From the NCBI GenBank assembly GCA_016714445.1, contig JADJNF010000008.1, positions 496,001 to 560,000 on the forward strand: a DNA stretch of 64,000 bases, read 5' to 3'. The notes under the pieces are model-generated. The model worked only from the letters and a program-made list of their open reading frames with translations. It was not told the origin of the DNA and searched no databases. This stretch comes from Saprospiraceae bacterium (GTDB taxonomy: Bacteria > Bacteroidota > Bacteroidia > Chitinophagales > Saprospiraceae). Numbering within the stretch: position 1 is the first letter of the stretch; every line of letters begins with the position of its first letter. The position numbers and the translations under genes are program-made. This document shows positions 36,186-45,479 of this stretch, piece after piece.

Positions 36186-38651
36186 TTACATATCTCCTCC
36201 TTCAAAATCACCTTCTCCTCTGGCTTGTTTTTTAGGATCTTTTTTCTTATTCAGTCTATAATTCACAGTGGCTATTATAGGAGCCCGACGCCACTGCTGA
36301 TCCACCCTCTGGTAAAAATCATCACTTTGTATTTCTGAATTCCGTCTCCGTGAATTAAATAAATCTCTGGCTGCCAAAGTAAAAGTAGCCTTATTACTAA
36401 AAAAGTCTTTACTGAATGCAATATCGACTATATATTGAGCTTTCTGTACACCCTGGGGAATATCCACCGGTGCTCTGTAATTAAATCTTGTCTGAAAATC
36501 AGCATTTTTCCAGAATGATATACGACTTCCTATTCTTCCAAACCAACTATAACTATCAGCTCCAAGGTCCTCTCCCTGATATGTCCCTTTTATTATATTT
36601 CTGAAAATGTTTGCGTTTCCATCGATTTTCAGCCATTTATTTGGATTGTATGCAAATAGAAATTCTATACCTGCGTTATCAGAAGTGGCCAGATTTAGCG
36701 GTTGAGTCAAGGTAGTCCCATCCGGATTAAACAAAGTGACTCTTTGTATTACATCTCTGGTATGTCGCCAGAAAATGCTTGTTCCAATATTTCCTTTCTC
36801 CCAATATTTTATATGTCCCATCTCATAACTATCTGTAAATTCAGGATTTAGATTGGGGTTACCACTAAAGATATTTCTGTTGTCCGCAAAGGTGAAAAAA
36901 GGATTCAAGTCCCAAAATCTTGGACGCTGTATTCTTTTCGCAAAACTAATTTGAACTTGATTCTGCCCGCTGAATTCATAATTAATATGTCCACTTGGAA
37001 AAATATTGACATAATTTCTGGGATTGGACTGACTGGTTTCCAGCAATTCAGTATTGATGCCTGAATATTCAAACCTTAGTCCTCCCTGATAAGAAAATTT
37101 ATTTATTTTGGCACCATAAATGGTGTATGCAGCGTGAACATCTTCTGAATACCTGAATCTATTAGAAAAAGTAGTCAATTTATTCCAGGTTCCATTTATA
37201 AATTCTTCTACCAAAAAATCATTTGAGATATCTCTCAGTTGTGACCTGAATCCAGCTTCAAACTTACTTTCTTTTCCAAAAGGATGAATATAGTCTGTCT
37301 GAAAAATGATGGTTTGCTGATCCTCCGTATTATCTGATCGTTGTATCAGTGTGTTCCCTTCAAACACTCCGGAATTGTAAAATCCCTGGTCATAATCCGC
37401 CTTTTCGGTTTCATCATTGCTGCTAAACTGTACAGATGCTTTCAGTTCACGTCCTTCCTGCTTAAATCTTTTCAGATAATCTATTGTGTACTCCAGTGTA
37501 GGGCTGACTTCCTTTTCATTCTCTATTCTTTCTGTATAGGATAATGTGGGAACTAAAAATCTTCCCCTTGGTTCACCCGGATAAAAAGTGTGATCAAAAT
37601 ACCTGATGGGAACTTCATTATTATTGGTAGAATATCTGTAAAGAAATGAGCCTGTCAAAGTTTGATTTTCAGATAAGGAATAATCCATACCGGCCCGAAA
37701 ACTATTAGCCAGTCTGGTTCGAAAACCATTTCTAACCACGTAAGAAGAGTTGGTCGTATCCCCGAAATAATTTTCCTGATAAATGTATCCTTCAGAAGGG
37801 TTGTAATTATAATTTAGACCGTAGTTGATAAAAAAATTGGTATTATTTTTTCTGTAATTCATATTTGCCCCCAAGCCATAATTTTCAGGCCAACCTCCTG
37901 AAACTTCAAATGATCCGTTGACACCGGAACGGTTGTCCTTCTTAAGCACAATATTAATTATTCCTGACATGCCTTCCGCTTCATATCTTGCTGAAGGATT
38001 GGTGATAACTTCCACCCTGTCAATCATATTTGCAGGCAAAGACCTTAATCCGTTTGCACCACTTACACCTACCAATCCACTTGGTTTGCCATCTATCAGT
38101 ATACGAACATTCCCGCTTCCTCTCAGACTGACACCACCATCCACATCCACAGAAACCGATGGCACATTATCCAGAATGTCCTGAGCAGTCCCACCTTTAT
38201 TAGAAAGATCTTTTCCAACATTAAACACTCTTTTATCCAAAGCAAAGGTACTTTCACTTTTTTCACCTATGATCTCAATAACATCCAGCGATACTGCATC
38301 CGGAAAAAGTTTGATGGTACCAACATCTACCATATTTTGCCCGGATAGTGGTATGATATTGGAAATGACTACTGTATTGTAGGAAAGATAATCTATCTGT
38401 GCATACATACTTTCCATCTTGGCTTCAATAGTAAATGAGCCCTTTTCATCAGATAAACCACCACCTATCATAGTACTGTCTTTGGCAGAATACAAAGATA
38501 TAGTGGCAAATTCAAGCCCTTCCCCTGTAGTTGATTCAATAACTTTTCCTTTAACCAGCAGAGATTTTTTTCCTATAGAAGGTCCTTGAGCGAATGTTAT
38601 ATTTACATAAATAAATACTGTCAAAAAATAGCACAGTTGAATTTTACGCAT
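36186..38651 (-). CDS. TonB-dependent receptor-like outer-membrane beta-barrel protein
   Basis: I choose the ATG at 38651 (MRKIQLCYFLTVFIYVNITFA, signal peptide) over 38681. The 821-aa protein has a carboxypeptidase-regulatory-like domain (~32-115; VKGKVIESTTGEGLEFATISLYS), a plug domain (~135-230; GTAQDILDNVPSVSVDVDGGVSLRGSGNVRILIDG) and an outer-membrane beta-barrel of the OMP_b-brl_3 type to the C-terminus. No TonB box was assigned with confidence. Substrate unknown; such proteins often act in peptide, metal or siderophore uptake. The C-terminal tail (DPKKQARGEGDFEGGDM) is acidic and Gly-rich. Confidence 0.85.
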   Translation of the reverse strand: MRKIQLCYFLTVFIYVNITFAQGPSIGKKSLLVKGKVIESTTGEGLEFATISLYSAKDSTMIGGGLSDEKGSFTIEAKMESMYAQIDYLSYNTVVISNIIPLSGQNMVDVGTIKLFPDAVSLDVIEIIGEKSESTFALDKRVFNVGKDLSNKGGTAQDILDNVPSVSVDVDGGVSLRGSGNVRILIDGKPSGLVGVSGANGLRSLPANMIDRVEVITNPSARYEAEGMSGIINIVLKKDNRSGVNGSFEVSGGWPENYGLGANMNYRKNNTNFFINYGLNYNYNPSEGYIYQENYFGDTTNSSYVVRNGFRTRLANSFRAGMDYSLSENQTLTGSFLYRYSTNNNEVPIRYFDHTFYPGEPRGRFLVPTLSYTERIENEKEVSPTLEYTIDYLKRFKQEGRELKASVQFSSNDETEKADYDQGFYNSGVFEGNTLIQRSDNTEDQQTIIFQTDYIHPFGKESKFEAGFRSQLRDISNDFLVEEFINGTWNKLTTFSNRFRYSEDVHAAYTIYGAKINKFSYQGGLRFEYSGINTELLETSQSNPRNYVNIFPSGHINYEFSGQNQVQISFAKRIQRPRFWDLNPFFTFADNRNIFSGNPNLNPEFTDSYEMGHIKYWEKGNIGTSIFWRHTRDVIQRVTLFNPDGTTLTQPLNLATSDNAGIEFLFAYNPNKWLKIDGNANIFRNIIKGTYQGEDLGADSYSWFGRIGSRISFWKNADFQTRFNYRAPVDIPQGVQKAQYIVDIAFSKDFFSNKATFTLAARDLFNSRRRNSEIQSDDFYQRVDQQWRRAPIIATVNYRLNKKKDPKKQARGEGDFEGGDM

Positions 38652-38737
38652 GATGAAAGGATATATGACATTTTTAGACAAAAAAATGATACAAATTGTT
38701 TAAAGTAAACCTACCTTAGCCGAAATTAAATTTTGTT

Positions 38738-39898
38738 ATGAACTTATATTCTCATCTTCAATGCAGTAATTGTGACCGTATATTTGATAAAATGTTGATC
38801 AACAACTTTTGTCCTGATTGCATTCAACCGTTACTCGCCAAATATAATTTGCATAAAGGTGTCAGTAAAAGCATGATAAAGGAACAAAGGTATAACATGT
38901 GGAGATATCAGCATCTTCTGCCCGTTGAAAGTGAAAACCACTTTGTGAACCTTGGTGAAGGTTGGACTCCTATGCTGACATTAAGTAAAACATCCGGGGC
39001 TTTTGGAATAAAAAATGTCCTTTTAAAAGAAGAAGGTCTCAATCCTACCGGCTCGTTTAAAGCCAGAGGGATAGGCATGGCTGTATCCAAAGCAAAGGAA
39101 CTGGGTATTCAATCCTTTTGTATACCGACAGCAGGAAATGCGGGAAGCGCTCTTGCTGCATATGTAGCCGCAATGGATGGAGAAGCACATATTTATATGC
39201 CGGAAGCTACACCAAAAGTTTTTCAACTGGACTGTGAAGTGATGGGAGCCCATGTTACTAAAGTAGATGGCAGTATCAGAGATGCAGGTATTGCTATGAA
39301 CAGAGATAATGTGGATGGTCAGTGGTGGGATATTACCACACTCAAAGAACCATTTCGTCTGGAAGGCAAAAAGACGATGGGTTATGAAATTGCCGAACAA
39401 CTGAACTGGACATTGCCCGATGTTATCATTTATCCTACCGGTGGCGGTACAGGATTGATTGGTATTTGGAAGGCATTTCAGGAGATGATGGAAATGGGTT
39501 GGGTAGAACATATACCTACCCGCATGGTAGCTGTGCAGACTGAAGGATGTAATCCGGTAGTTCAGTCCTTTAAAGCGGATAAGGACCATTGTGATCTGTA
39601 CGAAAATCCTGAAGAAACCATGGCCAATGGTTTAAGAGTTCCTAAGGCATTTGGTGACAGGCTGATCATGCGTACGTTAAAAGAAAGCAATGGATATGCT
39701 CTGGATGTGACAGAAGATGAAATGATGTCATCTATTTATGAGTTTGGAAAGATGGAAGGTATGTTTTTATCCCCCGAAGGAGCAGCCGTTTACACCGGAT
39801 TCAAAAAACTGGTCGCAAATGAATATATAAAATCAACAGATACGGTAGTGCTGATCAATACCGGATCTCCGTACAAGTATGTGGAGAATATGCAATAA
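38738..39898 (+). CDS. thrC: Threonine synthase
   Basis: The 386-aa PLP enzyme makes threonine from O-phosphohomoserine. It has an N-terminal zinc-ribbon-like segment (Cys9, Cys12, Cys25, Cys28), the PLP lysine Lys108 in NPTGSFKARG, the PTAGNAGSALAAY loop and the Gly-rich PTGGGTGLIG phosphate-binding loop. This is the short type without the ~100-residue N-terminal domain of E. coli ThrC. It is a single gene divergent from the receptor gene; no homoserine genes are next to it, and a related fold-II lyase cannot be fully excluded. Confidence 0.82.
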   Translation: MNLYSHLQCSNCDRIFDKMLINNFCPDCIQPLLAKYNLHKGVSKSMIKEQRYNMWRYQHLLPVESENHFVNLGEGWTPMLTLSKTSGAFGIKNVLLKEEGLNPTGSFKARGIGMAVSKAKELGIQSFCIPTAGNAGSALAAYVAAMDGEAHIYMPEATPKVFQLDCEVMGAHVTKVDGSIRDAGIAMNRDNVDGQWWDITTLKEPFRLEGKKTMGYEIAEQLNWTLPDVIIYPTGGGTGLIGIWKAFQEMMEMGWVEHIPTRMVAVQTEGCNPVVQSFKADKDHCDLYENPEETMANGLRVPKAFGDRLIMRTLKESNGYALDVTEDEMMSSIYEFGKMEGMFLSPEGAAVYTGFKKLVANEYIKSTDTVVLINTGSPYKYVENMQ

Positions 39899-39901
39899 AG
39901 G

Positions 39902-40363
39902 TTACAAAAATTTTCTGATATTCAGGATGTGTCCCATGTGTAATGCTTCGTGATACTGATTAAAAGCAACCGCTTTTTCACGATCGTTTATTTCAAATTT
40001 TAAAGCCGTAAGAAAAGGATTAAATTCCTGAAAAATATCTGTATTTATGTCTTCCCGCAATTGTTCAAAAGTAGAAAAAAGCAAGGCTTTGACTTCATTG
40101 ACGAAGGGTTCGTCATACCACCCATCCGGTTTAGTGCCGGGTGAAAATCTGAATACAAACGTTTTATCTACTGTAAAAGCCTGATTGATTAGTCCATAGG
40201 TCAGCATCTGCTGTACGGCAATGATATGAGCACAGTTCCATAGAATATTATTATTAAAACCTGATGGAATTTGGTTGATTTGGTCTATGCTGAGTGAATC
40301 CAAAATCTTTTTACAGGCTTTGCGGTTTTGGAGCGTGATAGCCAGATTTGCTTCTATTGACAT
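39902..40363 (-). CDS. DinB-like protein
   Basis: The 153-aa all-helical protein fits the DinB/YfiT metal-binding family: WNCAHIIAVQQML (first His, ~43-55) and YHEALHMGHILNIRKF at the C-terminus (HxxxHxxH ligands). Members bind a divalent metal; some are thiol-dependent transferases. Its stop is 3 bp from the thrC stop (convergent). Confidence 0.75.
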   Translation of the reverse strand: MSIEANLAITLQNRKACKKILDSLSIDQINQIPSGFNNNILWNCAHIIAVQQMLTYGLINQAFTVDKTFVFRFSPGTKPDGWYDEPFVNEVKALLFSTFEQLREDINTDIFQEFNPFLTALKFEINDREKAVAFNQYHEALHMGHILNIRKFL

Positions 40364-40459
40364 TTCGTTTAAAAGTTAAATTTTAAAATTGTTTTAATGT
40401 AGCAATGAGAAACAAAAGTAACTAAAATATGTTACCCAAATTCAAATTTTAAATACCCA

Positions 40460-40915
40460 ATGAAAATATATACTTTAACAAAAAAACAATTTTTACCCAT
40501 TACGCTGGATCAGGCCTGGGATTTCTTCTCTTCCCCCGTCAATCTCAAAAAAATCACCCCGGAATACATGGGATTTAAGATTAAATCAGATCTCGGGAAT
40601 GGAAAAATGTATTCGGGTCAAATCATTTCTTATGTGGTAACACCAGTATTAGGAATTCCCATGAGCTGGACTACAGAAATCACGCATGTAATAGATAAAA
40701 TGTATTTTGTGGATGAACAGCGATTTGGACCATATTCCTTCTGGCATCATCAGCATTGGTTTAAGTCAGTGGATGGTGGTGTTGAGATGACCGATATTGT
40801 CAATTATGGTTTGCCTTTGGGATTTCTGGGAAGGATAGCCAATACCTTGTTTGTCAAAAGCAAACTACAGGAGATATTTGATTACAGAGAAAAAGTGGTT
40901 GGCAAATATTTTTAG
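40460..40915 (+). CDS. SRPBCC (START-like) ligand-binding protein
   Basis: The 151-aa protein matches the SRPBCC/Bet v1-like fold: QFLPITLDQAWDFFSSPVNLKKITPEYM at the start, a beta core (ISYVVTPVLGIPMSWTTEITHV) and WFKSVDGGVEMTDIVNYGLPLGFLG before the last long helix. Members bind hydrophobic ligands; this cell-division-inhibitor-like subgroup has no known reaction. Divergent from the DinB-like gene. Confidence 0.8.
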   Translation: MKIYTLTKKQFLPITLDQAWDFFSSPVNLKKITPEYMGFKIKSDLGNGKMYSGQIISYVVTPVLGIPMSWTTEITHVIDKMYFVDEQRFGPYSFWHHQHWFKSVDGGVEMTDIVNYGLPLGFLGRIANTLFVKSKLQEIFDYREKVVGKYF

Positions 40916-40986
40916 CTGCGTACGATGAGATAGGAATTTTGAACCTTGAACAACGAATTACAAACACTGAGCAATGTGCAAGAATA

Positions 40987-43305
40987 TCACTCTCTTCCCA
41001 ATATCTCAAATTCAATCTGATCCTTGTTACCCCACTGATCCGTGATGGTCAGTTTATGGACACCGATACCTAATTTTACAATACACTCATGGGGTGCCGC
41101 TGTAGTACTCGTTTTATATTCATCATCAATAAACCAAAACAATCCTGCGTCTTTTTGCCGGTGATATGCTTTAAAAACCAGATCATTTTGTTTTCCTGCA
41201 TTTTCTCTTGGTAGAAATATTTTAAGTCCATCGTATGGATATATAATCTTACATACTCCGGCAGCAGATTGACATGATGGATCAGGAGCAGGTACACCTT
41301 TATAGTCCATATGTGCTGTTTTGAAATAATATTCCATATATGCAGGAAGTACAAATAATGTATCTCTGCTCACCGCATATTGGGCACAGTCTTCAGAAAG
41401 TATAAGTCCGTCTTTACTTGTCAAAACTTCCTGATGATAAAAACAGGGCTGATATTTGTATGATGTCTTTTCTGTAGATACCTTCTTCCTAATTTTGCAC
41501 AACGGACCTGCAATTTTTCCTGATTCAGCGCAAATGGTTATGACTTCTTTTTTGAGATATTGCGGTGCTGAATCGAACCATTGATTGTCAGGCAATGTAT
41601 TGAATATTTTAAACATCACAGGAGCAGCTTTTGAGATTCCGGTGAGATCAAACCGACCTTCACCACCTTCATTACCTATCCATACACCTACCATATATCT
41701 GCCGTTAAATCCCAATGCCCAGGCGTCTCTGTGACCATAACTTGTGCCGGTTTTCCAGGCTACTTTATAATCAGTGCCATAGATATCCCATGATTTTTCT
41801 TCCCTCGGGCGTGTCAGGTCTGACATGGCTTTGACAAGGTGATCCATGGTTCCGGCTGAAAAATTAAATACATTCTTACTTCCAGTTACCGGCTTATCCG
41901 ACAAACATTGAATCTGTCTGAATGGGTCAGGATATCCACCATAATTTTGAGCAAAACCTTTATAAATCCTGCATAAATCCCATAATGTGGATTCGCCGCC
42001 ACCAAGGATAATACTAAGCCCATAATGATTTACCCCTTTATTGAGGTAAGAAATATCAAGCCTTTTTATAAGATCATAGAAACTTTGTAAGCCTACAGTA
42101 TTTAAAACCCTAACAGATGGCACGTTGAGTGACTGTATCAGCACTTCTTCAAAAGGTACAGCTCCACGATACTTTTTATCAAAATTTTCAGGCTGAAAAT
42201 CTCCGATAGCTGTTGGAATATCTGCTACCATTTCATTGGGAAGCAGTTGTGCAGTTTCCAGTGTATGAGCGTATAGAAGCGGTTTTAACAGACTGCCATA
42301 ACTCCTTGGAGCCTGAGCTATATCGACGTATGAAAATTTGCCGTCCCCTGATTTAACATTTCCCTGATAAGCGACGAGTTGATTGGATTTTATATCTAAA
42401 ACTATTGCTGCAATATTCCTGATATCATCCGTCTTCAGGAAGGATGATTCTCTTTCCAATAATTCCTGCATCCTTATTTGTACATCGTATGGTATGGTAG
42501 AGCGAAATATATTTTTTTCTGGAAATTGTTTTGACAGAAAAAGAAGTGCATGATAAGCGTATTGCGGTATGGCTTTCGTTTCCGAAGGTAGTTCCTCGTC
42601 CAGATATAAGGTCAGTTCAGAAGCATCAAAGTGTCCCTTGCGATGTAGCTTTCTGAGCAGAAAGTCTCTTTTTTGTTGTAAATTTTGCCGGTTCCTGGTA
42701 AGGTTTGCTGTGGAAGGACCATTGGGCATAACTGCGAGCAATGCATATTCTGCCCAGGAAAGTTTATCCACAGAACGACCGAAATATCGTAAAGATGCTG
42801 CTTTGATACCAATCGTGTTTCCTCCGAAAGGGGCAATCTCGCACCATTCTCTGAGTATGGTTTTGTCCTTTGTGATCAGACTATATTTAATGGCGCCAAG
42901 TGTCTCTTTGATTTTATTGTACCAGTTTCTGTCGGCATGTCTGTTTTTCATACGCATGACCTGCATTGGAATGGTGCTGGCACCACGTTTGGTTTTACCC
43001 GTTCTTACATTAACGACCAAAGCTTTTAAAATTGCCACCGGATTTACTCCCGGATGATAAGGAAAATACTCATCCTCGTAAGTGATGATGCTGGTTGATA
43101 ACTTTTCCGGAATATCTTCATCCATCGGAAAACACCACTGCTGTTCGTCTGAAATGGTGGCAGAAAGCAAAATCCCTTCTTTACTATACAATACTTTGCT
43201 GTAGGCAGGTTTGATATTAGGTAATGGCATGAAAATCCATAAAATCAGGATTATGGCAGAAGTCCCAATAATGTATTTTTTAGGTTTTTTAATCGTGTTC
43301 TTCAA
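40987..43305 (-). CDS. pbpC: Penicillin-binding protein 1C
   Basis: The 772-aa protein has a membrane anchor (~10-29), a GT51 domain (YEDEYFPYHPGVNP and RGASTIPMQVMRM), a transpeptidase domain (SxxK in YGSLLKPLLYAH, SxN in SLNVPSVRV, KTG in KTGTSYGHRDAWALGF) and the C-terminal BiPBP_C domain (~690-772), which is the PBP1C arrangement. The start is TTG: a TAA lies four codons upstream in frame and the next ATG would cut the anchor. In many Gram-negatives pbpC is coupled to an A2M gene; here that gene lies 6.5 kb upstream on the same strand (49827-55349), separated by the accessory island. Confidence 0.9.
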   Translation of the reverse strand: MKNTIKKPKKYIIGTSAIILILWIFMPLPNIKPAYSKVLYSKEGILLSATISDEQQWCFPMDEDIPEKLSTSIITYEDEYFPYHPGVNPVAILKALVVNVRTGKTKRGASTIPMQVMRMKNRHADRNWYNKIKETLGAIKYSLITKDKTILREWCEIAPFGGNTIGIKAASLRYFGRSVDKLSWAEYALLAVMPNGPSTANLTRNRQNLQQKRDFLLRKLHRKGHFDASELTLYLDEELPSETKAIPQYAYHALLFLSKQFPEKNIFRSTIPYDVQIRMQELLERESSFLKTDDIRNIAAIVLDIKSNQLVAYQGNVKSGDGKFSYVDIAQAPRSYGSLLKPLLYAHTLETAQLLPNEMVADIPTAIGDFQPENFDKKYRGAVPFEEVLIQSLNVPSVRVLNTVGLQSFYDLIKRLDISYLNKGVNHYGLSIILGGGESTLWDLCRIYKGFAQNYGGYPDPFRQIQCLSDKPVTGSKNVFNFSAGTMDHLVKAMSDLTRPREEKSWDIYGTDYKVAWKTGTSYGHRDAWALGFNGRYMVGVWIGNEGGEGRFDLTGISKAAPVMFKIFNTLPDNQWFDSAPQYLKKEVITICAESGKIAGPLCKIRKKVSTEKTSYKYQPCFYHQEVLTSKDGLILSEDCAQYAVSRDTLFVLPAYMEYYFKTAHMDYKGVPAPDPSCQSAAGVCKIIYPYDGLKIFLPRENAGKQNDLVFKAYHRQKDAGLFWFIDDEYKTSTTAAPHECIVKLGIGVHKLTITDQWGNKDQIEFEILGRE

Positions 43306-43331
43306 GTTATCTTCTTAAAAATGCAATACCA

Positions 43332-43673
43332 CTAATTGACAGTATTTAATTTTAATTCAATAGCTTCCTGTACGAACTGATTCAAAGTTTTACCTTGGAT
43401 AAGGGCATTTTGATAAGCTCTTGCATGTAATTCAGGCTTTACTCTTACATTAAAAGAACCTTTAAAAGACCGATTTATGTCCTTACCCAAATCTTTACAT
43501 AATTCGATATACTCATCTACAGATTCCTGAAAGGCTTTTTTCAAATCTATAACCGTACTGCCTTCAAAGGTAACCAAATCATTAATACCTTCGACTTTAC
43601 CGTAAAAAACTTCGTCATCTGACGCAAAAGATACTGTGCCAATAAACTCTTTATATGTTAATTTATTATTCAT
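43332..43673 (-). CDS. hicB: HicB-family antitoxin
   Basis: The 113-aa protein has a HicB-like partial RNase-H fold (~5-60; FIGTVSFASDDEVFYGKVEGI, VTFEGSTVIDLKKAFQESVDEYIELC) and a C-terminal ribbon-helix-helix (~75-110; GSFNVRVKPELHARAYQNALIQGKTLNQFVQEAIEL). HicB neutralises the HicA mRNA interferase and represses the operon. Its ATG overlaps the hicA remnant stop (ATGA). It is 26 bp upstream of pbpC. Confidence 0.85.
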   Translation of the reverse strand: MNNKLTYKEFIGTVSFASDDEVFYGKVEGINDLVTFEGSTVIDLKKAFQESVDEYIELCKDLGKDINRSFKGSFNVRVKPELHARAYQNALIQGKTLNQFVQEAIELKLNTVN

Positions 43674-43825
43674 AATAAACCCATTTTTTTTAATTCATCA
43701 ATAATATATTCCTTAACATATTTTTTTATTTCATTCCCCGGGTGTGGTCTGTGTAAAAAGATGATATGATTGTTTTTTTTGTTGATGTAAACTTTTCTTG
43801 AACCAGCAATATGTGAAATTATATC
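43670..43825 (-). pseudogene. hicA: 5'-truncated hicA toxin gene
   Basis: A frame too short for usual gene calling encodes 51 codons and a stop (43672-43670) overlapping the hicB ATG by 4 bp, as in intact hicAB. The sequence AGSRKVYINKKNNHIIFLHRPHPGNEIKKYV followed in part by KEYIIDELKKMGLL is the C-terminal two thirds of a HicA-type double-stranded-RNA-binding fold, with the catalytic-His position (GS-H/R) occupied by Arg. A TAA at 43828-43826 precedes it and no start codon is available, so the N-terminal strand and helix are missing. Toxin activity is unlikely; an orphan antitoxin remains. Confidence 0.75.
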
Positions 43826-43923
43826 TTAGTTTCATTAAGTTTTATAATAAAATGGAAAATTATAAAGCCTCAACCTAAAATAAGCCAAATCTGCACAGGA
43901 CCTGTATAAAGTAAAAACTCAAT

Positions 43924-44121
43924 TTACATATTGCGTTTCAAATTTCTTAAAAAATTATCAATTACATCTCCTCGGAATTTTTTATTTTCTTTCGTTTCTT
44001 CATATGGCTTTTCAAAAAAATTAAATTCATTATAAATTTGCCAATGTAATATTAGATTACTTATCTTTAAATTTTGAACGAATTTTATGTCTACAACATT
44101 ATTCTTATATATAATATCCAT
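43924..44121 (-). CDS. Small hypothetical protein
   Basis: A 65-aa frame (ATG at 44121) with many Asn, Lys and Phe residues and no known motif. Composition fits the AT-rich island. It may be a fragment of a longer gene such as a site-specific or DUF-type protein; no homologue is recognised. It lies between the hicAB remnant and the A2M remnant. Confidence 0.35.
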   Translation of the reverse strand: MDIIYKNNVVDIKFVQNLKISNLILHWQIYNEFNFFEKPYEETKENKKFRGDVIDNFLRNLKRNM

Positions 44122-44231
44122 TTAGTGTAATTTAAATTTAAGTGTTTAATTTTAATGCAAAACATGATAAACCAAAAATTGATAATATGGGTTCAATTTT
44201 ACCACTACCTTAATAATTGTTTAACAACTAT

Positions 44232-44379
44232 ATCACAACAACAACTCTCTTAGTATCAGTAATCGCAAATACTGTCCCTTTTTACATGTGCTCACAACTC
44301 ACAGCCGGCATGATGAAATCTCCCGTAAATGCACCATTGGCTCTGGATGAAGAGGATTCATTGCTACCGGCACGTAAAT
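44232..44379 (-). pseudogene. Decayed duplicate of the 3' end of the A2M gene
   Basis: Read on the minus strand, the sequence encodes LRAGSNESS...GAFTGDFIMPAVSCEHM-stop-KGTVFAITDTKRV, clearly the C-terminal ~48 residues of the A2M protein whose gene ends at 49827 (LRAGGNES..., AAFTGDFYMPAVSCEHMYKG). About three quarters of bases agree by eye over ~135 bp; a Tyr codon has become TAA. Same orientation as the full gene and 5.6 kb away, on the other side of the island operon. Confidence 0.85.
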
Positions 44380-44474
44380 AGTTCTCCATTTCCTAGAAGC
44401 TACAGATTTACTTCTGCAAATATACATTGATTTACAATAGATTATTTTATCAATATAATATTTGTTAAAAATAT

Positions 44475-44482
44475 TATATTTG
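44475..44482 (+). promoter_or_regulatory. -7 box of the island operon
   Basis: TATATTTG matches TAnnTTTG and lies 14 bp before the first ATG (44497) and 29 bp before the second (44512). The leader would be very short. No convincing TTG at the right spacing. Confidence 0.5.
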
Positions 44483-44496
44483 CCTTTTTGTTTAAA

Positions 44497-45429
44497 ATGA
44501 GGTGCGCAATTATGAACCATGGAGAAAATGTAAATATTACACTAGTGACTTATCCAGAAAAAGATAAGGGCAAGTTTCCTGAAAAGATAGATGATTTTTA
44601 TTTAAATCATAAGGAAAACGCTAATAAATACTCCAAAGATAATTTTCCTTTCCATTTATTTTCACCTTTAAAATACCATTTATTCTCAAATTATGATTTG
44701 GCGGTTATTTCAATAACGGATAGCGAAAAATTTGCTCAAAAAGTTTTTGCTCCTGATATTAATAATGATGAAACAAATAGAAGTACGTATCAAATAATAA
44801 CTGGAATTACTAAGAAAATTAATAAGGGATCTACATTCCATTTGTCAAAAACCTTAGATTTCTTAACTGTCGAAAATTGGGACAAAGTTAAACCAAGAGA
44901 AGGAAAGTTTAAATATGCGTTATTTATTAATTTATGTATCAACAAAGGTCTTTTAATTGGAAGTGGAACAAAATTAGAAAATCAATTTTGTAAGGCTATC
45001 GACTCAAAAATAAGATCAAGGTTAAATTTAGGAAAAAATTCTACAGAAGTCACAAATAGGTATTTATTATCAAAATCATATTCTTGGTTTGATCTAAGTA
45101 TAGTAGTATTTAGTGATGATCCACAAGAATTAATTGATGCTTTATTAGATATAAGAAATATAAAATTTAAGGATTTAATAGACCTGAATGATGATGAAGT
45201 AAACCTAAATTGTGAAGAAACTCTATATAGCACTTTTTATAATGATGCCATAAATTGTGACAAAATAAAAGAATTACATTTAGTAACAGAAACAAGTTCA
45301 ATATTAGGTGTAGAATATTATAAGTATTTAGATCAGACTTCGTTCATTAATGATAAACTAAATACTCAAATAGAATGGAAAATTAAACCTGCTATGAACG
45401 TGAGTTTTGTGAAGCAGTTAGATCTATAG
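44497..45429 (+). CDS. Island protein, N-terminal part (frameshifted from the next ORF)
   Basis: The function is not recognised. The ATG at 44497 (or 44512) gives ~305-310 residues. Two alpha/beta stretches share a pattern: YDLAVISITDSEKFAQKVF (~65-85) and WFDLSIVVFSDDPQELIDAL (~195-215), which suggests a duplicated small domain. The last residues (NVSFVKQLDL) do not look like a natural end: shifting by one base at 45391-45392 continues as YEREFCEAVRSIDNGTF and runs through 31 open codons into the ORF at 45480. I therefore read both as one gene of ~915 codons carrying a one-base deletion. AT content and codon use differ from flanking genes, in line with transfer. Confidence 0.65.
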   Translation: MRCAIMNHGENVNITLVTYPEKDKGKFPEKIDDFYLNHKENANKYSKDNFPFHLFSPLKYHLFSNYDLAVISITDSEKFAQKVFAPDINNDETNRSTYQIITGITKKINKGSTFHLSKTLDFLTVENWDKVKPREGKFKYALFINLCINKGLLIGSGTKLENQFCKAIDSKIRSRLNLGKNSTEVTNRYLLSKSYSWFDLSIVVFSDDPQELIDALLDIRNIKFKDLIDLNDDEVNLNCEETLYSTFYNDAINCDKIKELHLVTETSSILGVEYYKYLDQTSFINDKLNTQIEWKIKPAMNVSFVKQLDL

Positions 45430-45479
45430 ATAACGGTACCTTTTGTAATTTAGAGAATTTTTACTTTACCAACGGTAAA

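Noticed and set aside
44299..44520. 73-aa frame on the minus strand
   Set aside because: It overlaps the A2M remnant in another frame and the island promoter.
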